This document shows, in pieces, positions 14,851-23,257 of a DNA stretch of 41,712 bases. The stretch comes from Bacillota bacterium (lineage in GTDB: Bacteria; Bacillota; Clostridia; Christensenellales; Aristaeellaceae). Position 1 is the first letter of the stretch, and the number at the start of each line of letters is the position of its first letter. The stretch is from the NCBI GenBank assembly GCA_023459275.1, contig JAEWVC010000047.1, positions 1 through 41,712 of the forward strand. The letters are read 5' to 3'. Both the position numbers and the translations under genes were made by a program. Under the pieces are notes generated by a model that ran no database searches, was not told the DNA's origin, and saw only the letters and a list, made by a program, of their open reading frames with translations.

Positions 14851-16488
14851 TCAGATGTCTTCCGCACCGGCGGCAAAAGCTGCCGCCATGGTCCCGTCCG
14901 CCTTTTTGGAAAGGCGGATGCGCTTCAGGAAACAGGGATCGGCTTTAGGAAAGTCCTCCCGGTAGTGGGTGCCCCGGCTTTCCGTGCGCATAAGCTGCGC
15001 CGTGGCCAGGAGCCGCCCCACCGTGAGGCGGTTTTTGAGCTGGTCACAGACGGCCTCCCGCTGCGCTTCCCCGATGAAGGCCAGCGTTTCCCGCAAGCCC
15101 TCCTCCCGGCGGACGATGGTCAGATGCTTGTAGAACAGCTCTTCGCTGCGGACGATGAGAGCCTTTTCCCGGTCCGTGGGCATCAGGCCGTTATCTGTTT
15201 CCTCCGGCGCGGCACCCTTGTGCTTAAGCGCGCGGCGCGCGGCCGCGATGCCGGCCCTGCGGCCAAAGACCTGGGTATCCGTTAAGTTGTTGCCGCCGGG
15301 CCTGTCGGACCCGTGGACGCCGCCTGTAATTTCACCGGCTGCGTACAGGCCGTCAACGCCGGTAAACCCGTTTTCATCGATCTCAATGCCGCCGTTGAAA
15401 TTTTGAACCGCCAATGTCAGCGGCATGGGCGCCTTGGCAAGATCAATCCCCGCCTTAAGCAGCGTTTTATAGGTGATGGGTGCCCGGCGGAGGAGTTCCT
15501 CCCCGGAGACGTGGGTCACATCGAACCAGATGCCGCCAAATTCGTTGCCTCTGCCCGCCATGATCTCCTTGAAGATGGCGATATCCACATACATGGCGCC
15601 GGTGCGCACCGAAAAGGGATACGACATGGCCTTCAGGTCCAGCGCCTCAAGGGGAGGCATTTCGGGCGGGCAGTAGGACGGCAGGAATTCCTGGTGAAGG
15701 CCGTTGGTAAGTTTGGGCTTTAAGCGCCACATGTGGCTGTGGATAATGAATTTCATACGCGGGATGGCCACCGCGGGGCCTACCTGGAAAAATTCCATGT
15801 TCACAAAACGGCAGCCCGCATCGTAGGCCATGGCCCAACCGTCCCCCGTCTGGGTGGGCGGCGTGACGTTGGTTTGAAACATGCTCCCGGCGCCGCCGGA
15901 AGCAAGCACCACAGCGCCGGCGCTGATAAGGAACGCCTTTCCCCCGGACACGCCCGCCGCGCCGCACACCACGCCGCGGCTGTCACGCAAAAGCCTGGTC
16001 ACGGTCATGCGGTCCATCAGGCGCACGCCTGCTTTCAGGGCGGCTTGTGTAAGCACGCGCACGATCTCCCGGCCCGTGCTGCCCCCCATGGTCAGGGAAC
16101 GCGCCTTGGTGCAGCCTGAAAGCTTCTTTTGTTCCGGATGGCCGTCACGGCTTTCAAATTGGATGCCAAGATCCATCAGTTCCCGCACCCGGTCCGCCGC
16201 CTCATCCGCGATAATACGGCAAAGCGCCGGACTGCCTAGCCCGCCGCCGGTTTGAACGGTATCTTCATAGTAAATATCCGGCGTGTCGCCGTCGCCCTCA
16301 AAATTGAAGGGGGCATTGATGCCCAGCGCCTCGGAAGCCACCAGGTTCGTGCTTCCTCCCGCAGCCAGGGCGCCCGTGCCGATCAGAAGCACATCCGCTT
16401 CGGGGCAGGCCTTCTTTGCCTCCCAGGCAGCCCGCATCCCGGCCGCGCCGCCGCCGATCACCAGCACATCGCATGTCATCCTGTCCAA
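14851..16488 (-). CDS. FAD-binding fumarate-reductase-type flavoprotein (2)
   Basis: A flavoprotein of about 545 residues in the FrdA/AprA superfamily. It starts with CDVLVIGGGAAGMRAAWEA, followed by GTGALAAGGSTNLVASEAL, KLSGCTKARSLTMGGSTGRE, AVVLASGGAGSMFQTNVTPP, and the second FAD block GLYAAGEITGGVHGSDRPGG with NNLTDTQVFGRRAG. TESRGTHYREDFP gives the catalytic His/Arg. It belongs to the AcnX operon and would supply or consume the C=C bond that AcnX makes. No iron-sulfur partner is adjacent, but the neighbouring PreA-like protein has two ferredoxin clusters and could feed it electrons (inference). Start: TTG at 16488 fits the GGCGGGG site better than ATG at 16479, but either is possible. 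Confidence 0.86.
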   Translation of the reverse strand: MDRMTCDVLVIGGGAAGMRAAWEAKKACPEADVLLIGTGALAAGGSTNLVASEALGINAPFNFEGDGDTPDIYYEDTVQTGGGLGSPALCRIIADEAADRVRELMDLGIQFESRDGHPEQKKLSGCTKARSLTMGGSTGREIVRVLTQAALKAGVRLMDRMTVTRLLRDSRGVVCGAAGVSGGKAFLISAGAVVLASGGAGSMFQTNVTPPTQTGDGWAMAYDAGCRFVNMEFFQVGPAVAIPRMKFIIHSHMWRLKPKLTNGLHQEFLPSYCPPEMPPLEALDLKAMSYPFSVRTGAMYVDIAIFKEIMAGRGNEFGGIWFDVTHVSGEELLRRAPITYKTLLKAGIDLAKAPMPLTLAVQNFNGGIEIDENGFTGVDGLYAAGEITGGVHGSDRPGGNNLTDTQVFGRRAGIAAARRALKHKGAAPEETDNGLMPTDREKALIVRSEELFYKHLTIVRREEGLRETLAFIGEAQREAVCDQLKNRLTVGRLLATAQLMRTESRGTHYREDFPKADPCFLKRIRLSKKADGTMAAAFAAGAEDI

Positions 16489-16551
16489 CGCAACCCCGCC
16501 TTCCAAGCAGCCCGCCCGGCACGAAACAGGCCGGGCGGGCATCTTTGGTGA

Positions 16552-17754
16552 TTATTTTCTTGCCTGGGGGTAGGACATGGTCACGGCATCCTCCGGGCAA
16601 ACTTCAATGCACATGCCGCAGCCGTCGCACTTCTTGGCGTTGATCACCGCGCCCACCTTGGTAAGCGTGATGGCGTCATAGAAGCAGGAGCGCTTGCACA
16701 CGCCGCACTTAGTGCACTTTTCGCTGTTGACCTTGGCATATACGTTTTCAGGAGCGCGGACCACTTCCGCGGTCTTCAGGATGTTGGGGAGGGCGATGCC
16801 GCGGATCTCGTCCATGGAGCTGTAGCCCTTGGCATCCAGCCAGGTGTTGATGCTGTCCGCCCAGCGCTTGCTGACATCATAGCCCTGGAGCATGATACCG
16901 ATGCCGGACTGTACCAGCGTCGCGCCCACCATGGTGTACTTGATGATGTCTTTCCAGTCCCACACGCCAAGGCCGGCGATGATGGGAATGCTCAGCTTGC
17001 GGGCCGCCAGCGCAGCGTTCTTGAGGCCGTAGCCGATCAGGTAGGGGCCGCCCCAGCCGCCCTGTGCGCCCGGGCCAATGGGCCTTGCCTGGTCGATGTC
17101 GATGTCATAGCCCGAAAAGCGCGCGGAGATGTTCACAGCCATGGCGCCCGCTTCCTGGCAGGCCAGTGCCACAGCGGACTGGTCCACGGTTTGCGGGGAG
17201 ATCTTCACGCTGAAGGGCTTCTTCAAAAGGCTCGCGCAGGTGCGCACCACTTCCGCCGTCATATCCACCGCGCCGGCGCCCATCTTTACGCCCATGTCCG
17301 CCGCGAAGGGACAGGAAACATTCAGTTCCACCCAGTCAGCGGTGGTTTCGTTGGTGAGTTGCACCATTTCCACCCACTCCTCCAGCGTGACGCCGGAGAG
17401 GCTGGCCATCACGATGCCCTTGTCGCCGATGGCATCCTTGGCCTTGTTCACATCCTCCATGTACTCCTTGTACCCAAAGTGGGAGCACTCTTCCAGAGAG
17501 TTTAAGGTGAAGGCATGGGGAAGCTGCTGGGGATAGCCGGGGAAATTTTTGTAATCGTACAGCTTGAAGCGGGGCCGGGGAAAGTTGCGCCCCAGCTTGC
17601 CCTTGTCGCCGAACAAGGATTTGACGATCACGCCGCCGGCACCACCGTCAATGCCTTTTTTCGTGCCGATCCAGTCCATGGAAGGGGATGCGGAACCAAC
17701 GATGATGGGATTGGGGAAGGTGACACCTGCCGCTTTGACTTTCAGATTGGCCAT
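16552..17754 (-). CDS. Dihydroorotate/dihydropyrimidine dehydrogenase (PreA)-like protein with C-terminal 2x4Fe-4S ferredoxin
   Basis: A 400-residue protein. Residues 1-315 form a DHOD-type FMN TIM barrel (NPIIVGSASPS, GGAGGVIVKSLFGDKG, WVELNVSCPF at 141-150, KISPQTVDQSAVAL, IIAGLGVWDWKDIIKYTMVG, TLVQSGIGIMLQGY). The end carries CTKCGVCKRSC and CDGCGMCIEVCP, two 4Fe-4S clusters. In dihydropyrimidine dehydrogenases a catalytic Cys follows the SCP motif in the GMGxxC loop; here the loop reads GVKMGAGAVD with no Cys. Another substrate than a pyrimidine is therefore likely. It may be an ene-reductase or an electron-transfer flavoprotein for its operon. ATG 17754 has AAAGGAGG upstream. First gene of the six-gene AcnX operon. 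Confidence 0.85.
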   Translation of the reverse strand: MANLKVKAAGVTFPNPIIVGSASPSMDWIGTKKGIDGGAGGVIVKSLFGDKGKLGRNFPRPRFKLYDYKNFPGYPQQLPHAFTLNSLEECSHFGYKEYMEDVNKAKDAIGDKGIVMASLSGVTLEEWVEMVQLTNETTADWVELNVSCPFAADMGVKMGAGAVDMTAEVVRTCASLLKKPFSVKISPQTVDQSAVALACQEAGAMAVNISARFSGYDIDIDQARPIGPGAQGGWGGPYLIGYGLKNAALAARKLSIPIIAGLGVWDWKDIIKYTMVGATLVQSGIGIMLQGYDVSKRWADSINTWLDAKGYSSMDEIRGIALPNILKTAEVVRAPENVYAKVNSEKCTKCGVCKRSCFYDAITLTKVGAVINAKKCDGCGMCIEVCPEDAVTMSYPQARK

Positions 17755-17793
17755 TTGCTTTGTCCTCCTTTAGATGATGCCGAATACCATTAC

Positions 17794-17846
17794 ACAGATT
17801 GTATACCACATGTACACATTATAGACCTGCTATTCCGGTTTGTCAA
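17794..17846 (-). promoter_or_regulatory. Consensus promoter and double operator of the AcnX operon
   Basis: Minus strand TTGACA (17846-17841), exactly 17 bp, TATAAT (17823-17818): a perfect sigma-A-type promoter. It is followed by TGTACA (17816-17811) and GTATACAATCTGT (17806-17794). The last 13 bases are identical to 2508-2496 before the RraA operon. Two palindromes four bases apart suggest strong repression. Confidence 0.82.
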
Positions 17847-17883
17847 CACCGAAATTCAACGTCCGGGGAAGAACTGTCCGCGC

Positions 17884-17912
17884 TTGAAAATATGCAGCGT
17901 GTATACTATAAT
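17884..17912 (+). promoter_or_regulatory. Promoter of GntR regulator 1 with operator in the spacer
   Basis: TTGAAA (17884-17889), 17 bp, TATAAT (17907-17912). GTATAC (17901-17906) sits directly upstream of the -10. The stretch GTGTATACTATAAT is repeated exactly in the promoter of regulator 2 (24630-24643). This points to autoregulation and cross-regulation. Confidence 0.75.
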
Positions 17913-17991
17913 AATACATCATGTTTTCCTTTTAAACGCGTGCCCGGGGCCGGGTTCCGGGGCAAACAACGAAAGCGGGGAGAGATTTTCC

Positions 17992-18645
17992 ATGGAGAAA
18001 AGCGGCCTGAAAAACATTGCCTACGACCATCTGCTCTCGGAAATCTGTTCCGGCAGGCTGGCGCCCAACGCCCCCATTGTGGAACAAGACATCTCCCGGC
18101 TGCTGAACATTAGCCGCACCCCTGTGCGGGAAGCCCTCAAGCAGCTGGAGATGGAGGGGCTTGTAACCCACATCCCTTCCCGGGGAACCTTCGTCAGAGC
18201 CATCACCCTGCAGGACGTCAACGAGATTTACCAGATACGCAAGCTTTTCGAATTGGCCGCCCTGGAGCAGGCGGTGCGCCTGATCCCCGACGAAGCCCTG
18301 GACGCCATTGAGCAGGAGCTGAACGCCATCGGCGAATCCAGCGAAAACGAGGAATTCTACCGTGCCGACCGCGACCTGCACGCCACGCTTTTGAAGTATG
18401 CCTACAACAGCCGCATGATGGCGTTCTACGATATCCTCAACGCCCAGATCGAGCGCATCCGCAGCATCTCCTCCGCCACTCCCAGGCGCCTCAGTTCCTC
18501 CAGGGCGGAGCACCTGGCCATCACCAGGGCCATCCGGGCCCGTGACCTTGACAAGGCCCGGGAAGCGCTGGCCGCCCACATCGACAATGTGCAGGCAAGC
18601 GCCCTGCGCGTGCTGGACTCCATGCGCATGGGGCTGAGGGTGTAA
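17992..18645 (+). CDS. GntR-family transcriptional regulator, FadR/FCD type (1)
   Basis: A 217-residue regulator. The N-terminal winged helix-turn-helix (residues 1-70) contains IVEQDISRLLNISRTPVREA and LKQLEMEGLVTHIPSRGTFV. The all-helical FCD effector domain (about 75-215) has metal or ligand residues in RADRDLHATLLKYAYN, AEHLAITRAI and LAAHIDN. FCD regulators of carboxylate catabolism are usually repressors released by the substrate or a pathway intermediate. ATG 17992 follows GGGGAGAG. The gene is divergent from the AcnX operon and shares its control region. It is about 78% identical to the regulator at 24741, and their DNA-reading parts are almost the same, so both probably bind the GTATAC palindromes found before the catabolic operons. 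Confidence 0.93.
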   Translation: MEKSGLKNIAYDHLLSEICSGRLAPNAPIVEQDISRLLNISRTPVREALKQLEMEGLVTHIPSRGTFVRAITLQDVNEIYQIRKLFELAALEQAVRLIPDEALDAIEQELNAIGESSENEEFYRADRDLHATLLKYAYNSRMMAFYDILNAQIERIRSISSATPRRLSSSRAEHLAITRAIRARDLDKAREALAAHIDNVQASALRVLDSMRMGLRV

Positions 18646-18670
18646 GGGGAGACGGAGGCTTGACGGTTTG

Positions 18671-18730
18671 GCGGGAAGGGCACTTTTTGAAAAAAGTGCC
18701 CTTCCCGTACCCATCCTTCAAAAACTTCAA
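18671..18730. repeat. Dispersed palindromic element, best copy; bidirectional terminator
   Basis: A perfect 17-bp inverted repeat (18672-18688 and 18691-18707; arms begin CGGGAAGGGCAC) with a two-base centre, followed by TACCCATCCTTCAAAAACTT. It lies between the convergent ends of the regulator at 17992 and ubiD at 18764, so it can end transcripts from both sides. Related copies are at 352, 2552 and 5471. Confidence 0.75.
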
Positions 18731-18763
18731 AGGATAAGAATGATTTTTCTTCCTTAGAAACAA

Positions 18764-20119
18764 TCAATAGGGTGCGACAATATCATCCAAGACAATTTCT
18801 GCCGCGCCGGGGACCCGCACGGTCTCCGGGAACCCTTTCAGGGGCTTGGTGCAGTCGATCCCGACCTTGGTGACCACATAGCCGTTGTAGGCGCAGGGGT
18901 CCAGAGGGTGGCCCTTGGCATTGCGGATCATGAAGGCGTCCTGGTCGGGCTTGAGCCTGGTGGCGATGGCCTGCAGAACCGCGCTGTCGTTGTAGATATC
19001 CACATCATCATCCACCACGACCACATACTTGATAAACGGGTCGGATGCGATCACGGCGCCGATCACATTCTTGGCCTCGCCCTCGTGGCGCTTTTTGATG
19101 GATACATAGCACGTCAGGCGGCAGCAGCCGGAGGGGGACATGAACACGTCCTTCACCGTGGGGCAGGCCATCCGCGCCGTTTTGTAGATCACGCTCAGCC
19201 GGCCGGTGCCGCCCATGAGCTGATGGTCCAGGTGGCCGGAGAAGCAGTCCTGATAGATGGGCTTTTTGCGCATGGTGATGGCCGTGACCGTGATTACCTG
19301 GTAAGGGTGCGGGCCGCCGTAGCAGGTGGTGAACTCGCCGAAGGGCGCTTCCGTTTTCAACTCGCCCGGCTCAATGTAGCCTTCCAGCACGATCTCCGCA
19401 TACGCCGGCACCTGCAGATCGTTGGTTACGCACTGCACAAGCTCCAGCGGTTCCCCCATCAGCGCCCCGGCCACGCCGTACTCGTCCACGCCCATGGGCA
19501 CAAAGCTCAGGCACCCAAGATAGAAGGCCGGATGGTGGCCGATGGTGATGGAAATGGGCATGGGCATGTTCTTGGCAAAATACTTGCTGTAAATAAAATT
19601 CACGTGGCTGGTTTCGGCCATATGGATGCCCAGCTTGTTTTTGCCGTGGAGTTGATGCCGGTACACGCCGATGTTGCGGATGCCGGTATCCAAATCACGG
19701 GTCACCGACGCGCCGCAGGTGATGTAAGGGCCGGCATCCAGCTCGTTGTGCTTTAAGACCGGGAGGCTGTACAGATCGACATCCTCCCCGGTGAGCACTA
19801 CCTCATGCACGGGGGCGTCCGTCACCATCACGGGCGTGATCCGCCCGTCCTCCTTTTCCCGGTAGAAGGCATTCAGGTTTCTTTCCTCACAGCCTAAGGC
19901 CAGGGCCAGGCGCTTGCGGCTGGCAAAAACATTGCTCACCACGGGGAAGGCGCTGTCCCCCACCTTATCAAAATGAACCACAGGATATTTGTTCTCCATC
20001 TCCAGTTTGGAGAGGATGGCGGTGGCGCCGAAATTGGGGTCCACCTGCCGGCTTACCCGGACAGCCTCGTTATGGTTTGCCGCCAGTTGAAGAAAGGAAC
20101 GCAGATCCTTGTTTGCCAT
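18764..20119 (-). CDS. UbiD-family prenylated-FMN-dependent decarboxylase
   Basis: A 451-residue UbiD enzyme. Key parts are RNIGVYRHQLHGKNKLGIHM (148-167), which binds prFMN phosphate and metal, and TEAPFGEFTTCYGG near 256-269 with the E257-x4-E262 pair used in catalysis. SGHLDHQLMGG, VVVVDDDVDIYNDS and VGIDCTKPL lie towards the C terminus. The family reversibly decarboxylates aromatic or alpha,beta-unsaturated acids (gallate, protocatechuate, cinnamate, anhydromevalonate phosphate). It is the last gene of an operon with an LpdD-like protein and a TAXI-TRAP transporter; its ATG overlaps the permease stop in TAATG. UbiX at 23981 can supply prFMN. Length and LpdD association favour the LpdC-like hydroxyarylate group, but an aliphatic enoate from AcnX is also possible. 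Confidence 0.92.
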   Translation of the reverse strand: MANKDLRSFLQLAANHNEAVRVSRQVDPNFGATAILSKLEMENKYPVVHFDKVGDSAFPVVSNVFASRKRLALALGCEERNLNAFYREKEDGRITPVMVTDAPVHEVVLTGEDVDLYSLPVLKHNELDAGPYITCGASVTRDLDTGIRNIGVYRHQLHGKNKLGIHMAETSHVNFIYSKYFAKNMPMPISITIGHHPAFYLGCLSFVPMGVDEYGVAGALMGEPLELVQCVTNDLQVPAYAEIVLEGYIEPGELKTEAPFGEFTTCYGGPHPYQVITVTAITMRKKPIYQDCFSGHLDHQLMGGTGRLSVIYKTARMACPTVKDVFMSPSGCCRLTCYVSIKKRHEGEAKNVIGAVIASDPFIKYVVVVDDDVDIYNDSAVLQAIATRLKPDQDAFMIRNAKGHPLDPCAYNGYVVTKVGIDCTKPLKGFPETVRVPGAAEIVLDDIVAPY

Positions 20120-22053
20120 TATCCATTCACCTCATTTGCAAGTTTCGCTTCCTCTTCCCGCCGGATGGCCGGGAAAGGCTTGCTCTTAAAAACGCGGGTC
20201 AAAGCAATGGCCACCACCAGCGCGGCAATACCCAAGCCATCGGTGAGTGCGCCCGGGATCATCATCATCAGCGCCCCCGCGATGAACAGCACCCGGGAAA
20301 TCACGTTGATCTTCAAGCCACGGAAGAAGCCCTCCACCCCCCAGGTCAGGAACACCACGCCGATAAGGGCGGTGATTACCGAGAGGATGATCTCAAAGAT
20401 CGTCCCGCTGTCCCCCTGCAAAAGCAGCACGGGGTTGGCCGCGAACATGTAGGGCACGATATACGCCACCAGGCCCATGCGGAAAGCCTTCCAGCCCGTT
20501 TTGAAGGGGTTGGTGTGGGCGATGGCGGAGGCGGAATACGCAGCCAGTGCCACAGGGGGCGTAATAGCGCCCACGCAGGAGAAATAGAAGATAAAGAAAT
20601 GCGCGGCCATGGGCGCGATGCCGATCTTGATCAGCGCGGGGGCCGTCAGCGCCGCCAGCACAATATACACTGCCGTGGGCGGAAGGCCCATGCCCAGGAT
20701 CAGCGCGGCGATCATGGTCAATACCAGCGCCATCCACTGGCTGGAACCTGCCATCTGCATCAGCATGCTGGAAAATTTCACGCCCAGGCCCGTGGAGGAC
20801 ACCACGCCTACGATGATGCCTGCGCAGGCGCAGGCCGCGGCGATGGAAAGGGCGTCACGGGAGCCCGCCACCAGGCTGTCCTTGATGGCCTTCAAACTCA
20901 TGCGGGTGCTCTTTTTGATAAACGTCAAAACCAGGATCAACAGCACGCAGAAGAAGGCGGACTTCAGGGCGCTGTAGCCGTACACGATCAGCGCCACCAG
21001 CAGGATGATGGGGATCAGCAGGTGGCCGCGGTTAAGAACAGCCGCCTTCCAGTCCGGCATGTCCTCCCGGGAAAGGCTGGTAAGCCCGCCCTTGGTAGCG
21101 CCCACGTTGGCCGCCACAAACAGGCTGATATAGAACAATAAGGCTGGGAACAGGGAGGCAAGCACCACCTTGCCGTAGGGCACGCTCAGATAGTCCGCCA
21201 CCAGGAAGGCCGCGGCGCCCATGACCGGCGGGGTGAACATGGAGCCGCAGGCTGCCACGGCCAGCAGCGCCGCGCCGCTTTGCATGGGATACCCGCTGCG
21301 CCGGAGCAGCGGCAGCGTGAAGGAACCGGTGGTCACCACATTGGCTACGGGCGAGCCGGAGATGATGCCCATCAGCGCGTTGCTCAAGATGGTGGCATAG
21401 GCCGAGCCGCTCTTGGACCGGCCGGTGGCCGACAGGGAAAGGTCCACAAAAAGCTGGCCTGTGCCAGACTTGGCCAGGAATGAGCCGAACAGCACAAAGA
21501 TAATAATGTACGTGGCTGATGTGCCCATGGCAAGGCCGAAGACACCCTCCGTTGTGGAATAGGTGAAGGAGGCAAGATCCGCCAGCCCCACCCCTTTATG
21601 GCGCAGGATGCCGGGGAAGTAGCGGCCAAACATGGCATACAGCAAGAAGATGATGGCAATCATGGGCATCGCCATGCCCATAGAGCGCCTGGTAGCCTCC
21701 AGCACAAAGAGGATGCCGATGATGTACATGGCAATCTCTATCGGGGAAGGGTCCAGGATGCGCAGCGCATTTTTCTGCCAGGTAAAAGTCACCAGCAGTG
21801 AGACCGCGGCGGCCCCGAGAGCCAGCAGAATATCAACCCAGTTGATCCGATTCTTTTTGCGGACCGGATACACCAGGAAGATAGCCGATGCCATAAAGGC
21901 CCAGTGGATCGTGCGCTGGGTCAGGGCGGACAGCAGGCCAAACCCGGAGGTATACAGCGCAAACAGAGAGCTTGCGACCAGGATGACGGCCGCCATGATC
22001 TTTGCGACGACCTGCGCGCTTGTTTCCTTCCGCTTCTCAACATTCGTCTGCAA
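20119..22053 (-). CDS. TRAP transporter permease, fused 4TM/12TM (2)
   Basis: A 644-residue permease of the same fused DctQ-DctM design as the protein at 6582, but clearly diverged. Shared landmarks are FGSFLAKSGTGQLFVDLSLS, SNALMGIISGSPVANVVTTG, GSMFTPPVMGAAAFLVADYL and LILGMGLPPTAVYIVLAAL. The gene begins with a TTG at 22053, about eight bases after AAAGGAA; no in-frame ATG fits. Its stop overlaps the ubiD start, so transport and decarboxylation are made together. With the TAXI protein at 22189 it should import the UbiD substrate or a precursor. The C terminus is charged and cytoplasmic (FPAIRREEEAKLANEVNG). Confidence 0.93.
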   Translation of the reverse strand: MQTNVEKRKETSAQVVAKIMAAVILVASSLFALYTSGFGLLSALTQRTIHWAFMASAIFLVYPVRKKNRINWVDILLALGAAAVSLLVTFTWQKNALRILDPSPIEIAMYIIGILFVLEATRRSMGMAMPMIAIIFLLYAMFGRYFPGILRHKGVGLADLASFTYSTTEGVFGLAMGTSATYIIIFVLFGSFLAKSGTGQLFVDLSLSATGRSKSGSAYATILSNALMGIISGSPVANVVTTGSFTLPLLRRSGYPMQSGAALLAVAACGSMFTPPVMGAAAFLVADYLSVPYGKVVLASLFPALLFYISLFVAANVGATKGGLTSLSREDMPDWKAAVLNRGHLLIPIILLVALIVYGYSALKSAFFCVLLILVLTFIKKSTRMSLKAIKDSLVAGSRDALSIAAACACAGIIVGVVSSTGLGVKFSSMLMQMAGSSQWMALVLTMIAALILGMGLPPTAVYIVLAALTAPALIKIGIAPMAAHFFIFYFSCVGAITPPVALAAYSASAIAHTNPFKTGWKAFRMGLVAYIVPYMFAANPVLLLQGDSGTIFEIILSVITALIGVVFLTWGVEGFFRGLKINVISRVLFIAGALMMMIPGALTDGLGIAALVVAIALTRVFKSKPFPAIRREEEAKLANEVNG

Positions 22054-22188
22054 GTTTATTGTTCCTTTCTATGAATGTCTATCATGGCAGCGCATCGCGG
22101 CCTATGGGATGCGGAGGCAGCGCACGGATAAACATCATGCACCGCCCCCGCGTTGGATTCCGGTCCATATGGCCGGAAAGTTGCTTGA

Positions 22189-23148
22189 TTACTGAATGAG
22201 CCCCTTGTCCTGGAAGAATTTCAAAGCGCCGGGATGGAAGGGGATGCAGGGGTTCTGTACCGCTTTTTCAATCGTCAGGCCTTTGGCGGAGGGCTGGGAG
22301 TTATGGATGGCTTCCAGGCCCGCGTCGGAGAAATACACCTCCAGGATCTTGTACACCAGGTCATCGGGCATGTCCTTGTTGACGATCACCACATTGGGGG
22401 TACCCAGGGTCAACACATCCTCGGAAAGGCCGTACATGGCGGCGGGGATGGTCACGCCGGTGAAGTAGCTGTAGTGGCTCAGGATGGCGTCCTGCTCTTC
22501 CTGCGTCAGGGACAGGATGCGGAAATTCTTGCCGCCGGCCTGCAGCGTGGACACGGCCGCGGTGGGGATGCCGGCGTACACGATGGCGGCGTCCACATTG
22601 CCGTCGGTCATCATGGTTACGCCTTCATCATAAGAGACATAGGTGGGTGTGATCTCCTCATACTTGATGCCGTAGTATTCCAGGCAGGCGGTAAGGGTGG
22701 TGATGGCGCCGCCGCCGGCCGGGCCCACAGCAACCTTCTTGCCCTTCAGGTCCGCCATGGTCATGACCGCGGAGTTGCCGGGAACGACAACCTGCATAAC
22801 GCCCACGGACAGGCCGCTGAACATCAGCGTGAGATTATCCATCTTTGCGCCTTCGAACTCAGCCAGGCCGTTCTGGGCATTGTAGGCATGGTAGCCGATA
22901 GCAATGGCGATCTCGCAGCTTCCCTTGCTCACCAGCTTGCAGTTTTCAATGCTACCGCCGGTGGTCGCAAGCGAAGCCTGGATGCCGATGTCGGAAGTGT
23001 TGATGATATCCGTCAGGCCCGCGCCGATGGAATACCAGGCGCCGCCGGAGGAAGCCGACCCCAGGGAAATGTCCGTAATGGTTTGCGCCTGGGATCCAAG
23101 GGGCAGGAGCAGAGCGCACGCCAGCAGGATGACCAACAGTTTTTTCAT
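22189..23148 (-). CDS. TAXI-family TRAP transporter substrate-binding protein (2)
   Basis: A 319-residue secreted binding protein. The signal peptide is MKKLLVILLACALLLPLGSQ with cleavage near AQ/T; the cysteine inside it is not in a lipobox. The TAXI hallmarks are ISLGSASSGGAWYSIGAGLT after the signal and DLKGKKVAVGPAGGGAITTL in the middle, with CIPFHPGALKFFQDKGLIQ at the end. AAGGAG seven bases before ATG 23148 marks the start. It is only moderately similar to the first TAXI protein, so the ligand is probably different. A 109-bp gap with small hairpins separates it from the LpdD-like gene upstream, which may favour higher expression of this stoichiometrically abundant protein. Confidence 0.92.
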   Translation of the reverse strand: MKKLLVILLACALLLPLGSQAQTITDISLGSASSGGAWYSIGAGLTDIINTSDIGIQASLATTGGSIENCKLVSKGSCEIAIAIGYHAYNAQNGLAEFEGAKMDNLTLMFSGLSVGVMQVVVPGNSAVMTMADLKGKKVAVGPAGGGAITTLTACLEYYGIKYEEITPTYVSYDEGVTMMTDGNVDAAIVYAGIPTAAVSTLQAGGKNFRILSLTQEEQDAILSHYSYFTGVTIPAAMYGLSEDVLTLGTPNVVIVNKDMPDDLVYKILEVYFSDAGLEAIHNSQPSAKGLTIEKAVQNPCIPFHPGALKFFQDKGLIQ

Positions 23149-23257
23149 AAGAGAGCTCCTTTTTGATGTATTTGATAGCGGGCGGTCCGGTCCCCGCAGC
23201 CGCCCGTACCTTCGATAAAAAGGGAAACCTGAACGCGAAGATGCCTAAAAAACGTCT

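Noticed and set aside
17794..17846. Riboswitch in the AcnX operon leader
   Set aside because: The leader is short and is explained by promoter, operators and ribosome site; no conserved aptamer motif is visible.
23149..23257. Independent promoter or terminator between the LpdD-like gene and the TAXI gene
   Set aside because: Small hairpins (GCCTAAA/TTTAGGC, GGGCGG/CCGCCC) exist but there is no T-tract and no convincing -35/-10, so they are left as intercistronic structure.
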